A stretch of DNA of 64,000 nucleotides from an uncultured Lachnospiraceae bacterium (GCA_947243855.1 CAMXIK010000013.1:1-64000), one strand, 5' to 3'. Positions 53,499 through 62,201 are shown, counted from the first letter of the stretch. The notes: generated by a model from the sequence alone, not told the origin. A program made the numbers and translations.

Positions 53499-53545
53499 AA
53501 ACCTCCAAACGATCGTAAGAAAACGAAACTGTTTGGAGGTTTTTT
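53499..53545 (+). terminator. Terminator between the toxin and ABC-F genes
   Basis: A perfect 12-bp stem AAACCTCCAAAC (53499-53510) with GTTTGGAGGTTT (53531-53542), then TTTTG. It is formed from the same AAACCTCCAAA element seen before the promoter. On the minus strand it can also serve the convergent ABC-F gene. Confidence 0.85.
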
Positions 53546-53551
53546 GTTGTA

Positions 53552-55078
53552 TTACAGGGTCACAACCTTTGTTGCAGCTTCTTCCCGAAACCGCACGTCA
53601 TGCTCCACAAAGAGAAGCGTTGGCTGATATTCCAGAATTAATTTTTCAATCTGCATTCTGGAAAATACGTCGATATAGTTGAGCGGTTCGTCCCAGATAT
53701 AAAGATGGGCGGGCGTGAGCAGGCTCGCCGCAATCAATGTTTTTTTCTTCTGCCCCTCCGAGTAGTCTTCCATATTTTTGGAAAACTGAGTCCGCTCAAA
53801 ATCAAGCTGCCTGAGAAGCGTACAAAACAACGTGTAATCCAGTCCCCGCTCTTTACAGAATGCGGAAAGAGAGCCTTTCAGACCGGAGGTATCCTGATTG
53901 ATATAGGAAATGATCAGTCCGGATGCCGTTTCGCAAACGCCGCTCTCTGCGATGGGAAGTCTCTCTTTGGAGTATCCTGATTTTTGCAGAATCATTTTGA
54001 TGAGTGTGGATTTCCCGCAGCCGTTTTCCCCGTGCAGGGCAACCCGGTCTCCCAGACAGAGTTCAAAGGTCAGGCCGCGAAAGAGGGGATTGTCTGCACC
54101 TGAATATTGCAGGCTGTAGTCCCGAACGTTCACAAGCCTTTCTTTGTGATGGGAGAGGGGTGTGAGTTTTAAGTCGGCAGGCGTTTCCAGATCCTGTAAA
54201 AGTCCCTCCTTTTCCTCAATTTCCCGATCAATTCTATTTGCCATCTGTGAAACCCGGCTTTGCATCTTTTTCGTTTTTGCGCCAATATAGGCCCGTGCTC
54301 CTTTGCAGCGGTCATGTTCCTTGACCGGATCGAAACCGATTTTTGTGCGCTCGTTTTGGTCAGCCCAGTCCGAAGCGCGTTTGGCCGCTTTTTTCAGTTT
54401 TTGTATTTCTTTCAGATGTTTTTCGTTTTCCGCTAGATCAAATTGGTCTTTGCGCTGTTTGTTTTCCCACCAACTAGAGAAGTTACCACTCTGCACTTCG
54501 ATGGTCCGTCGGTTTAATACCAGTACATGGTCGATGCTGGCATCTAGAAGATCCCGGTCATGGGACACCAGAATAAAGCCTTTTTTGGAGGCAAGATAGG
54601 TTTTGACCGCCTCTCTGGCATGGCTGTCCAAGTGGTTTGTGGGTTCGTCTATCAGCAAAAAGTCATTTTCACCAGAAAATAAAACCGCCAGCAAAAGCTT
54701 TGTCTGTTCCCCGAAACTTAAGGTTTGGTAAGGGCGGTAGAGAATTTCCGCCGTTTCCCCCAGCTCGGCAAGCTCGCAGATCACCCGCCATTCCTCGCAG
54801 TCCGGTTTGAGCTCTCCGATAAAGCCGGAGGCTGGAAGCCGTTTTTGTTCCTCCGTTACATGATAGGGAAAATAGTCAAAGACGGTTCCAGCGCTGATGC
54901 TGCCCTGATAAGGGAAATCGCCGCTAAGCAGACGCAGGAAGGTAGTTTTTCCTTTGCCGTTTCGTCCGAGAAATCCCAGCTTCCAATTCGTATCAATGGA
55001 AAAAGATACATTTTCGAAGACGGCGTCGAAACTGCCTTCGTAGGAAAATGTCAGATTGGTTACGTTTATTTGTGCCAT
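53552..55078 (-). CDS. ABC-F ribosomal protection protein (Lsa/CplR-like)
   Basis: 508 residues. Two ABC domains without membrane segments. Domain 1: Walker A GRNGKGKTT near 40, signature LSFGEQ, Walker B LLIDEPTNHLD. Domain 2: Walker A GENGCGKST near 355, signature YSEGQ, Walker B IWDEPLNYID. The basic interdomain linker (about 195-280; KRKDQFDLAENEKHLKEIQKL...) is the antibiotic-resistance tip that reaches the peptidyl-transferase centre. Antibiotic-resistance ABC-F proteins displace lincosamides, streptogramins A and pleuromutilins. The start at 55078 follows GGAAAGGAGAG. Its long leader carries an attenuator, as is usual for inducible members. Confidence 0.93.
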   Translation of the reverse strand: MAQINVTNLTFSYEGSFDAVFENVSFSIDTNWKLGFLGRNGKGKTTFLRLLSGDFPYQGSISAGTVFDYFPYHVTEEQKRLPASGFIGELKPDCEEWRVICELAELGETAEILYRPYQTLSFGEQTKLLLAVLFSGENDFLLIDEPTNHLDSHAREAVKTYLASKKGFILVSHDRDLLDASIDHVLVLNRRTIEVQSGNFSSWWENKQRKDQFDLAENEKHLKEIQKLKKAAKRASDWADQNERTKIGFDPVKEHDRCKGARAYIGAKTKKMQSRVSQMANRIDREIEEKEGLLQDLETPADLKLTPLSHHKERLVNVRDYSLQYSGADNPLFRGLTFELCLGDRVALHGENGCGKSTLIKMILQKSGYSKERLPIAESGVCETASGLIISYINQDTSGLKGSLSAFCKERGLDYTLFCTLLRQLDFERTQFSKNMEDYSEGQKKKTLIAASLLTPAHLYIWDEPLNYIDVFSRMQIEKLILEYQPTLLFVEHDVRFREEAATKVVTL

Positions 55079-55133
55079 ACGCATCTCTCCTTTCCGATGC
55101 TCCTTTGCAGGCGGAGACAAGTAAAGCTCCACA

Positions 55134-55164
55134 GCAAAAAGAACTGTCCGCCGCCAAACAGTTC
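55134..55164 (-). terminator. Intrinsic terminator in the ABC-F leader
   Basis: On the minus strand GAACTGT (from 55164 to 55158), loop TTGGCGGCGG, ACAGTTC (55147-55141), then TTTTTG (55140-55135), 57 bp before the start codon. A terminator inside a 5' leader indicates attenuation. Confidence 0.8.
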
Positions 55165-55333
55165 CATTACATACCCGATAACCTCATAAGGAGTGACGCC
55201 GTCAAAGACCGTAACGACAAACGATGACACACAAAAAGAGAGGTTATGAGAACATAATCCACTTTTGGCGACATGAAAACAGTGTGGGAAAAGCTGTCCC
55301 CACTGTGAAAACCTTCATGAAATCAAAAGTAGA
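55165..55333 (-). promoter_or_regulatory. ABC-F leader with alternative RNA helices
   Basis: After the three-codon upstream ORF the minus transcript contains AATCTACTTTTG, which pairs (one G-U) with CAAAAGTGGATT about 60 bases later; inside sits a second stem CATGAA...TTCATG around ACAGTGTGGGA/TCCCCACTGT. Downstream, CTCATAACCTC can pair with GAGGTTAT just before the terminator. A ribosome paused on the upstream ORF would disturb the first helix and could shift the pairing. A 438-bp interval without other genes. Confidence 0.65.
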
Positions 55334-55345
55334 TTATTTCTTCAT
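55334..55345 (-). CDS. Three-codon leader peptide (Met-Lys-Lys)
   Basis: ATGAAGAAATAA on the minus strand, 31 bp downstream of the -10, behind a very strong binding site (GAGGAGAGAGGTGAAAGG). Its stop is 255 bp before the ABC-F start codon. Three-residue upstream ORFs followed by a terminator control the Listeria ABC-F gene lmo0919; the same drug-induced stalling logic is inferred here. Confidence 0.7.
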   Translation of the reverse strand: MKK

Positions 55346-55375
55346 CCTTTCACCTCTCTCCTCAAAGATAAAGCT

Positions 55376-55404
55376 ATTTTATCATCGCTGGTTCTTTGTG
55401 TCAA
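55376..55404 (-). promoter_or_regulatory. Sigma-A promoter of the ABC-F leader
   Basis: On the minus strand: TTGACA (55404-55399), a 17-bp spacer, TAAAAT (55381-55376). Confidence 0.9.
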
Positions 55405-55516
55405 GCCGTTTGTATTACCGCTAAATAATGTTTAACAGTTGACGGCCGATAGATAAAATGATATTGTGATGGAAACGTGGAAAGAGTTGTGAAAAATATT
55501 GTATTTTCAGGAATAA

Positions 55517-56890
55517 ATGAAGATGAAACTATATGATAAAAAACAGATTGCTTGGGAAACGGTTTTGTTTGATAACAGAACATTATTCTGGCTGCTTTTG
55601 CCGATCATTATAGAGCAGTTTTTGAACTCCCTTATGGGCATGGCGGATACGATGATGGTTTCGACTGTCGGAAGCGAGGCGATATCGGCAGTATCGCTTG
55701 TGGATTCGATCAACAATCTTGTCATTCAGATCTTTTCGGCAATGGCATCTGGCGCAACCATCATTTGTTCACAATATATCGGCAGCGGGAATAAAAAAGA
55801 AAGTAACAGGGCGGCGGGACAGGTTGTGTTTATGGTGCTTGCTATTTCACTTTCGATCACGGCGTGTTGTATGTTGGGCGGAGAACGGCTCTTACGACTG
55901 ATCTTCGGAACAGTGGAGGACTCCGTCATGGAAAATGCATTCATTTATTTTATGATAACGGCATTTTCCTATCCATTTTTAGCATTGTTCAGCGCGGGCG
56001 CGGCGTTTTACAGGGCATCCGGTAACGCAAGATTTCCGGCGAAGGTGTCTGTTATTTCCAATGTGATCAATGTGGCGGGAAACGCATTGTTTATCTATGC
56101 TTTTCATTGGGGCGTTGCAGGAGCTGCCTTTGCAACGCTTTTAGCAAGAGTTTTTTGTACGGTCGTGGTTTTTTACTGCCTAAGAAAGCCAAAGCAGACA
56201 ATCGTAGTAAGGGACTATCTGAAAATTCGTCCCGATATGGCGTTGATATTAGCGGTTATGGCAATTGGCGTTCCGGCGGGAATTGAAAACGGCATGTTTC
56301 AGTTTGGAAAACTTGCCGTTCAGTCCACGGTTTCGACGATGGGTACAATAGCTATGTCGGCGCAGGCAATGACGAATATTTTGGAGAATGTGAACGGCAT
56401 TTTCGGAAATAGCGTGGGGATTGGCCTGATGACGGTGGTCGGCCAGTGTATTGGTGCCGATAGGAAGGAAGAAGCAAAATATTATATGGTAAAGCTGATG
56501 GGTATTGCGGGGATTGGTACACTCGTATCCTGTCTTTTGGCGCTGGCAATTACAAAGCCAGTGACATGGCTTGCGGGCATGGAGCCTGCGGCAGCGGAGA
56601 TGTGTTTTGAGTTGGTGGCAGCTATGACGGTGATTAAGCCTTTTATTTGGGTAGGCGCGTTTGGACTTCCGTATGGACTTCGGGCAGCGGGCGACGTAAA
56701 ATTTTCGATGATAGCTTCCGTCTGTATTATGTGGGGCTGCCGTGTGGCGCTCGGTATCGTTCTCGTAAGGGTGTTTCAATTTGGACTAATGGGAGTGTGG
56801 ATTGGTATGTTTGCGGACTGGATTGTCAGGGCGGTTGTATTTACGACGAGGTTTGTGAACGGGAAGTGGCTTCGTTATAAGATATCTTAA
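55517..56890 (+). CDS. MATE family efflux transporter
   Basis: 457 residues, twelve membrane segments. MATE signature helices LLPIIIEQFLNSLMGMADTMMVSTVGSEAISAVSLVDSINNL-type start (seen at 28-70 in pieces) and a similar second half from about 250 (GIENGMFQFGKLAVQSTVSTMG). Multidrug/Na+ or H+ antiporter of the DinF-like group. The ribosome binding site is weak (AGGAATAA). It lies divergently from the ABC-F gene. Confidence 0.92.
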   Translation: MKMKLYDKKQIAWETVLFDNRTLFWLLLPIIIEQFLNSLMGMADTMMVSTVGSEAISAVSLVDSINNLVIQIFSAMASGATIICSQYIGSGNKKESNRAAGQVVFMVLAISLSITACCMLGGERLLRLIFGTVEDSVMENAFIYFMITAFSYPFLALFSAGAAFYRASGNARFPAKVSVISNVINVAGNALFIYAFHWGVAGAAFATLLARVFCTVVVFYCLRKPKQTIVVRDYLKIRPDMALILAVMAIGVPAGIENGMFQFGKLAVQSTVSTMGTIAMSAQAMTNILENVNGIFGNSVGIGLMTVVGQCIGADRKEEAKYYMVKLMGIAGIGTLVSCLLALAITKPVTWLAGMEPAAAEMCFELVAAMTVIKPFIWVGAFGLPYGLRAAGDVKFSMIASVCIMWGCRVALGIVLVRVFQFGLMGVWIGMFADWIVRAVVFTTRFVNGKWLRYKIS

Positions 56891-57059
56891 AATTATGTTT
56901 GTGCGCGGTGGATGTTAGCGATATAATAAAGTTGTTCCTATGTTTGTTAGCATTCACCAGAGGTTGAGAGCGGGGATATGTTGGTCAAATAGAGCGATGG
57001 TTCGCTGTTGTAAATTATCATTTTGTATTGATATGATAGAACAAAATGAGGGTATGAAA

Positions 57060-57332
57060 ATGTCTGATGAAGCAATATTAAGTAGTGAAAATGAATATAC
57101 AATATTCAAATATGATAGATATACGATAAGATTTCGTGCTCCATATTCACTGGAAAAATATACGCAAGTGAAAGAATGGAATAATGGATATTTAGTAGTT
57201 ATGGCAAAATATTTTCATAATCAGGAAGATGAGGAAGAATATATAGACCTTATTCCCATATTAGAAAAACTATATTATGATGCGCAAAAGTTTTTAACAC
57301 CAATAAAGAAAGTGAGGATTCAATATGATTGA
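57060..57332 (+). CDS. Hypothetical protein, first gene of a three-gene module
   Basis: 90 residues, soluble. Tyr-rich beta-strand pattern then a helix (YTIRFRAPYSLEKYTQVKEW, YLVVMAKYFH, EEYIDLIPILEKLYYDAQKFL). No known domain. The start at 57060 has GAGGG seven bases upstream; an ATG at 57054 is too close to it. It overlaps the next gene by 8 bp. The module is AT-rich and looks acquired. Confidence 0.7.
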   Translation: MSDEAILSSENEYTIFKYDRYTIRFRAPYSLEKYTQVKEWNNGYLVVMAKYFHNQEDEEEYIDLIPILEKLYYDAQKFLTPIKKVRIQYD

Positions 57333-57546
57333 TTATAAAGCGGTTGCAGAAGCAGCAAATATGATAATTAACGGCTATGCGTTTACCAAAGATGAAGAAA
57401 ATATAAGAGTTTTAAATCTTAATAACCCAGAAATGGCAATCGTGTTGGATAGTAAGGGAGAGGTTTTAGAAACAACTATGTGTGACATAGAAATACAAAT
57501 CGTAAAAGACTATCTAGCTAATAATATTGAATTTATGGAGGATTAA
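57325..57546 (+). CDS. Small hypothetical protein, second gene of the module
   Basis: 73 residues. A short helix (DYKAVAEAANMIINGYAF) followed by beta strands (IRVLNLNNPEMAIVLDSKGEVLETTMCD). No recognised family. It begins inside the previous gene (AGTGAGGATTC upstream) and ends one base before the next ATG, so the three are translationally linked. Confidence 0.7.
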   Translation: MIDYKAVAEAANMIINGYAFTKDEENIRVLNLNNPEMAIVLDSKGEVLETTMCDIEIQIVKDYLANNIEFMED

Positions 57547-57547
57547 T

Positions 57548-57826
57548 ATGCCAAAATATTATGAATATATGGTTGCTGGTTATTATTTGTATTTTACATC
57601 ACATTGCATTATTGAATGTATGCATGTGCATGCAAGTGATAAGAAGCTTACGGAAGGAAGCTCGGCTAAATTCTTCGTAAAGGAAAATGGAGATACTGTA
57701 CTTCAAAATCAAGGGAGATTAACTGATAGAGAAGTATCAAAGATTCAAAAATTTATTAAAAAGAATTATCGTGAAATGTTTATGAAATGGTCAGAATATA
57801 GTAAAAATGGTTTTTACCAAGAGTGA
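57548..57826 (+). CDS. DUF4160-like protein, third gene of the module
   Basis: 92 residues. The segment GYYLYFTSHCIIECMHVHASDKKL resembles DUF4160 proteins, where a PPHVHV-type motif follows the first strands; here it reads ECMHVHA. The C-terminus is a basic helix (SKIQKFIKKNYREMFMKW). DUF4160 proteins are often paired with DUF2442 partners in toxin-antitoxin-like pairs, so the module might be of that kind; this is inference. GGAGG is seven bases upstream. Confidence 0.65.
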   Translation: MPKYYEYMVAGYYLYFTSHCIIECMHVHASDKKLTEGSSAKFFVKENGDTVLQNQGRLTDREVSKIQKFIKKNYREMFMKWSEYSKNGFYQE

Positions 57827-57885
57827 ATAATATGCTTTACATATTTCTACAAACGAGGGGATAAAAATTCAGGAGGACATATCTT

Positions 57886-58215
57886 ATGATTTTAAATTTT
57901 GACAGTATCGAAGCACAGATCATCCCCAATTTTAAAGGCGGGGAGAAGCAGTTCAAGACGCATATGTATACGGACGAGTCCTGCAAGATCATGCGGGGGT
58001 CTTTGGAGCCGGGAGCAACCATCGGCTTACATACCCACGAAACCAACAGCGAGATCATCTTTATGCTGAAAGGGACGGGCGTGGTTTTATACGACGACGG
58101 GAAAGAGACGCTGCCTGCCGGAAGCTGTCATTACTGCCCCAAAGGACACAGCCACAGCCTGAGAAACGAGAGCGGCGAGCCGATCGAATTTTATGCGGTG
58201 GTACCGGAACAGTAA
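57886..58215 (+). CDS. Cupin domain protein
   Basis: 109 residues, one cupin beta-barrel. Motif 1 PGATIGLHTHETNSEIIFMLKGTG holds two His and Glu metal ligands; motif 2 AGSCHYCPKGHSHSLRN the third His. Small cupins of this type bind metal and act as isomerases, dioxygenases or sensors; the substrate is not evident. GGAGG precedes the start. The MATE gene begins 21 bp later. Confidence 0.92.
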   Translation: MILNFDSIEAQIIPNFKGGEKQFKTHMYTDESCKIMRGSLEPGATIGLHTHETNSEIIFMLKGTGVVLYDDGKETLPAGSCHYCPKGHSHSLRNESGEPIEFYAVVPEQ

Positions 58216-58236
58216 GACGGAGGGAAATACGACACA

Positions 58237-59652
58237 ATGAAAATCACAGCACAGAAGAAGTTTGAAGTAGATCTGCTGCACGGGCCGATCTTGAAAGCGA
58301 TGCTCGTTTTTGCGGTTCCGCTTTTCTTTTCCGGCGTGTTCCAACAGCTTTACAATACCATGGACACGGTGATTATCGGGCATACGCTGGGAGACGAGGC
58401 GCTTGCGGCCATGGGCGCGGCGGGGGCGGTCTATGATCTGCTTGTCGGGTTTGCGCTGGGGATTGGAAACGGTCTTGCCATTGTGACGGCCAGAAGCTTT
58501 GGCAGCGGCGATACAGACCACCTAAAAAGATCGGTGGCGGCTTCCATTGTGATCGGTGTTTGCATCACGACGGTCATTACGGTGGGAGGCAGTCTTATCC
58601 TCCGTCCGTTTTTGGAAATCTTACATACGCCGGTAGAGATTTTAGATCAGTCTTACGCCTATATTTCTACGATTATATTGTTTATCGGGGTCATGTTTGC
58701 CTATAATTTGTGCGCGGGACTTCTGCGTGCGATAGGAAACAGCATGATGCCGTTAGTCTTTTTGATTTTGTCGTCCCTGTTAAATATTGCGTTGGACTTT
58801 TATTTTATCACACAGCTTTCTATGGGCGTGCAGGGCGCGGCGGCAGCCACGGTGATCGCGCAGGGTGTGTCCGTGATTGCCTGTCTGGTTTACATCGGGA
58901 AAAAGGCGGAGATACTGATTCCGAAAAGGGCGCATTTTATTTGGGATAGGGAGCTTTATCAGGAAATGCTGGCGCAGGGCTTTTCGATGGCCATTATGAG
59001 CAGTATTGTCCATGCGGGGACAGCCGTTTTACAGTCTGGCATCAACAGCCTTGGTTATTTGGTGATTGCGGGACATGTGGCGGCCAGAAAGTTATTTATG
59101 TTTTTGATGATGCCCTATATGGCGGTCAGCCAGACGGTCAGCACTTTTGTGGCGCAAAACTATGGCGCGGGACAGATGGGGCGGATTCGCAAGGCGGTTA
59201 AATATTCCTATCTGTGCGGCGCGGTATTAACGGCGGGAATCACGCTGCTTACGGTTCCTCTTGCGCCGACGATGGTACGGCTGCTGTCTGGCTCCTCAGA
59301 GGCGGTGGTGATTGAAAACGGCGCGTTGTATTTACAGGTAGTTGCGCCCTGTTTGATGATTTTGGCATTGCTGAATCCAACAAGATTTGCGTTACAGAGT
59401 ATCGGCAACAAGATCCTGCCCATTGTTTCCAGCGTGATCGAATTAATCGGCAAATATTTGTTTGTGGCCTTTCTGATACCGAGATTTCAGTATATGGCGG
59501 TAATCTTTTGCGAGCCGGTGATCTGGGCTTTTATGGATATGGAGCTTCTGTGGGCGTTTTGGGCAAATCCGAAGGTGCGTGCGGGGAAGGGAGAAAGAGA
59601 TGACGGTGACAGAGAGATTGCAGGCGCTCCGCAGGGAAATGCGAAGCCGTAA
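58237..59652 (+). CDS. MATE family efflux transporter
   Basis: 471 residues, twelve membrane segments. MATE/NorM-like exporter with FAVPLFFSGVFQQLYNTMDTVIIGHTLG-type first helix (28-50) and paired second half from about 245. The last 17 codons overlap the aminopeptidase P gene in another frame, giving an unusual hydrophilic end (GKGERDDGDREIAGAPQGNAKP). GGAGGGAAAT lies before the ATG. Third MATE gene in the window and not closely alike to the other two. Confidence 0.92.
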   Translation: MKITAQKKFEVDLLHGPILKAMLVFAVPLFFSGVFQQLYNTMDTVIIGHTLGDEALAAMGAAGAVYDLLVGFALGIGNGLAIVTARSFGSGDTDHLKRSVAASIVIGVCITTVITVGGSLILRPFLEILHTPVEILDQSYAYISTIILFIGVMFAYNLCAGLLRAIGNSMMPLVFLILSSLLNIALDFYFITQLSMGVQGAAAATVIAQGVSVIACLVYIGKKAEILIPKRAHFIWDRELYQEMLAQGFSMAIMSSIVHAGTAVLQSGINSLGYLVIAGHVAARKLFMFLMMPYMAVSQTVSTFVAQNYGAGQMGRIRKAVKYSYLCGAVLTAGITLLTVPLAPTMVRLLSGSSEAVVIENGALYLQVVAPCLMILALLNPTRFALQSIGNKILPIVSSVIELIGKYLFVAFLIPRFQYMAVIFCEPVIWAFMDMELLWAFWANPKVRAGKGERDDGDREIAGAPQGNAKP

Positions 59653-61390
59653 TATTGCGGCTTATATCGTTCCGACGGACGATTTTCACAGTTCCGAATA
59701 TGTGGGCGATTATTTCAAGGCAAGGGAATATCTGTCCGGCTTTACGGGTTCTGCGGGGACGCTTTTGGTGGAAGAAGAGCGGGCGGCGCTGTGGACGGAC
59801 GGCAGATATTTTTTGCAGGCGGAGAGTCAGCTTAAGGACAGTGGTATCGCGCTGAGGAAGAGCGGACAGCCGGGAGTGCTAACCCTGTTTGAGTATCTGA
59901 GCGAAACGCTTGCAGAGGGCGACGTGATCGGCTTCGACGGACGGTGCGTGACGGGCGCGTTTGTCAAAAAATTAAGAGAAAAGACGGCAAAAAAACAGAT
60001 TACTTTTTACGAAAAGGAAGATTTGGCGGGCCTTGTCTGGCAGGAGAGACCGCCTCTTTCCGAGGAGCCGGTATGGGAGCTTTCCGTTAGCTATGCAGGG
60101 CTTTCCAGAGAGGAAAAGCTCGCCAAGGTACGGGAAACACTGGAAATGCAGAGCGCAGACGCCTTTTTGACAACGGCTCTTGACGAAATTGCATGGCTGC
60201 TCAACTTACGGGGAAATGATGTGAAAAACACCCCTGTTTTTCTATCCTATCTTCTGCTGACGAAACATACAGCGGCGCTTTGCGCGCAGGAGAGCGCTTT
60301 TTCCGAAGAGATTCGGGAAAAACTGTCGCGCGCGGGTGTGGAATTGTTTCCCTATGAGAGCATAGAAACGCAGATTGCAAAACTGTCTGCGGGGACAAGA
60401 CTGCTTGCGGATGGGAGAAAGGTCAATGAGCGGCTTTTACAGGCGATTCCGGGCGGTGTGGAGCGGATAGACGGGGAAAGTCCCATCGAACGCTTAAAGG
60501 CGGTGAAAACGCCGCTGGAGATCGTGAATATCAGGGCGGCCCATGTGAAAGACGGAGTGGCGGTGACTAAATTTATGCATTGGCTCAAGACATGTGTGGG
60601 AAAAGAGAACGTCACGGAAATCAGCGCGGCCAAAAAACTGGAACAATTCCGCGCGGAAGGGGAAGGCTATCTGGGGCCAAGCTTTGACCCGATTATCGCT
60701 TATGGCCCACACGGGGCAATTGTCCACTATGAGGCGGAGCCGGAGACGGATGCGGTTATGGAGCCGCGGAGGTTTTGCCTTGCGGATACGGGAGGTCACT
60801 ATATAGAGGGCACGACGGACATTACCAGAACCATCGCCTTGGGGGAAGTGACGGCGGAGGAGAAAAGGGACTATACGCTGGTATTAAAGGGACATCTACG
60901 GCTGGGAGCGGCCCGGTTTTTGGAGGGCGTCTGCGGGCAGAATCTGGATGTACTGGCAAGGGAACCGCTGTGGCAGGCTGGACTGGATTATAACCACGGC
61001 ACGGGACATGGCGTTGGGTATCTTTTAAGCGTACATGAAGGCCCCCAGAGCTTCCGTTGGCGGCTTACCAAGGATACCGCCTGCGTGCCGTTGGAGGAGG
61101 GGATGATACTTTCCAATGAGCCGGGACTGTACAGGACGGGAAAATACGGCATCCGTCATGAAAATCTGGTATTGGTCAGAAAGGGAGAAAAAACCGACTT
61201 TGGGCAGTTTCTATATCTGGAATCGCTCACGATGGCTCCCTTTGACCGGGACGCCATCGACGGCGCAGTGTTGACGGCGGAGGAGAAAACGCTGTTAAAC
61301 GATTATCACCAAAAGGTATACGAGACGCTTTCCCCTTATTTTGCGTGCGAAGAGCTGGCGTGGCTGAAAGAAGCCACGGCGGCGGTATAA
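59600..61390 (+). CDS. Aminopeptidase P family Xaa-Pro peptidase
   Basis: 596 residues, the long (three-domain) APP1-like form. Two creatinase-like N-terminal domains (IAAYIVPTDDFHSSEYVGDYF; LFEYLSETLAEGDVIGFDGR) and a C-terminal pita-bread metallopeptidase domain: SFDPIIAYGPHGAIVHY, ADTGGHYIEGTTDITRT (two metal Asp), GTGHGVGYLLSVHEGPQS (His), SNEPGLYRTGKYGIRHENL (Glu) and a final Glu in the last strand. It removes N-terminal residues ahead of proline. The start at 59600 has GGGAGAAAG upstream and overlaps the MATE gene by 53 bp. Confidence 0.95.
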   Translation: MTVTERLQALRREMRSRNIAAYIVPTDDFHSSEYVGDYFKAREYLSGFTGSAGTLLVEEERAALWTDGRYFLQAESQLKDSGIALRKSGQPGVLTLFEYLSETLAEGDVIGFDGRCVTGAFVKKLREKTAKKQITFYEKEDLAGLVWQERPPLSEEPVWELSVSYAGLSREEKLAKVRETLEMQSADAFLTTALDEIAWLLNLRGNDVKNTPVFLSYLLLTKHTAALCAQESAFSEEIREKLSRAGVELFPYESIETQIAKLSAGTRLLADGRKVNERLLQAIPGGVERIDGESPIERLKAVKTPLEIVNIRAAHVKDGVAVTKFMHWLKTCVGKENVTEISAAKKLEQFRAEGEGYLGPSFDPIIAYGPHGAIVHYEAEPETDAVMEPRRFCLADTGGHYIEGTTDITRTIALGEVTAEEKRDYTLVLKGHLRLGAARFLEGVCGQNLDVLAREPLWQAGLDYNHGTGHGVGYLLSVHEGPQSFRWRLTKDTACVPLEEGMILSNEPGLYRTGKYGIRHENLVLVRKGEKTDFGQFLYLESLTMAPFDRDAIDGAVLTAEEKTLLNDYHQKVYETLSPYFACEELAWLKEATAAV

Positions 61391-61454
61391 AAAGCAAGGT
61401 TTGGGGGAGGAGAGATTGAAAAATCACCCAAAAAGCTTCGGTACGGAGGAAGAC

Positions 61455-62099
61455 ATGTTAGACGAACAAGAAATTCGGGAAGAAATATGCGAGATTGGCA
61501 GAAGGATGTACGGGCGGCGCATGGTGGCGGCCAACGACGGAAACATTTCCGTAAGGATTTCGGAACATGCGATTCTCTGCACGCCCACCGGGGTTTCCAA
61601 AGGTTTTATGAAACCGGAACAGCTTTGCAAACTAGACCTTTCGGGAAACGTGCTGGAAATGACGGAGGGGTTCGGGCCTTCTTCCGAGGTAAAAATGCAT
61701 CTGCGGGTATATCAGAAACGGCCGGACATGACAGCGGTGGTACATGCACACCCGATTTTTGCCACCAGCTTTGCGGTGATGGGCAGGGCGCTTGACAGTC
61801 CCATTATGCCGGAGGTAATCGTTAATTTTGGGGAAATCCCGCTTGCGCCTTACGGGACGCCATCGACGGCGGAGATTCCCGATGCCATCGAACCTTATCT
61901 GGCGGATTATCAGGCGGTTCTTCTCGAACACCACGGAGCGCTCACCTGGGCGAAAGATTTACAGACCGCTTATATGAAGATGGAATCGGTGGAGTTTTAC
62001 GCGGAGCTTTTGTATCGGACGACGCAGCTTGGCGGGCCGAGGGAGCTTGACGGAGAAAAATTGAAGCGGTTGTATCAGGTAATCGGTATGCAGAAGTAA
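61455..62099 (+). CDS. Class II aldolase/adducin family protein
   Basis: 214 residues. Zn-dependent class II aldolase fold of the fuculose-1-phosphate aldolase / ribulose-5-phosphate epimerase group: ANDGNISVRI near 27, catalytic Glu in SSEVKMHLRVY near 75, the HAHP zinc motif near 98, and EHHGALTWAK near 158 with the third His. It cleaves a sugar phosphate to dihydroxyacetone phosphate plus aldehyde; the substrate is not clear. The start at 61455 has ACGGAGGAAGAC upstream. Confidence 0.92.
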   Translation: MLDEQEIREEICEIGRRMYGRRMVAANDGNISVRISEHAILCTPTGVSKGFMKPEQLCKLDLSGNVLEMTEGFGPSSEVKMHLRVYQKRPDMTAVVHAHPIFATSFAVMGRALDSPIMPEVIVNFGEIPLAPYGTPSTAEIPDAIEPYLADYQAVLLEHHGALTWAKDLQTAYMKMESVEFYAELLYRTTQLGGPRELDGEKLKRLYQVIGMQK

Positions 62100-62153
62100 G
62101 AATAGATAGGTGATGGTCAAGGCGGGTTCGGCTTATATGGGAAGCGGAGAATA

Positions 62154-62201
62154 AAAAAGACAGTGAGATAGGCGTTATGCCAGCTACACTGTCTTTTTTT
62201 T
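62154..62201. terminator. Bidirectional terminator
   Basis: AAAAAAGACAGTG pairs with CACTGTCTTTTTT around a 20-base loop, with A- and T-runs on both sides. It serves the aldolase gene and the convergent lipoprotein gene. Confidence 0.85.
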
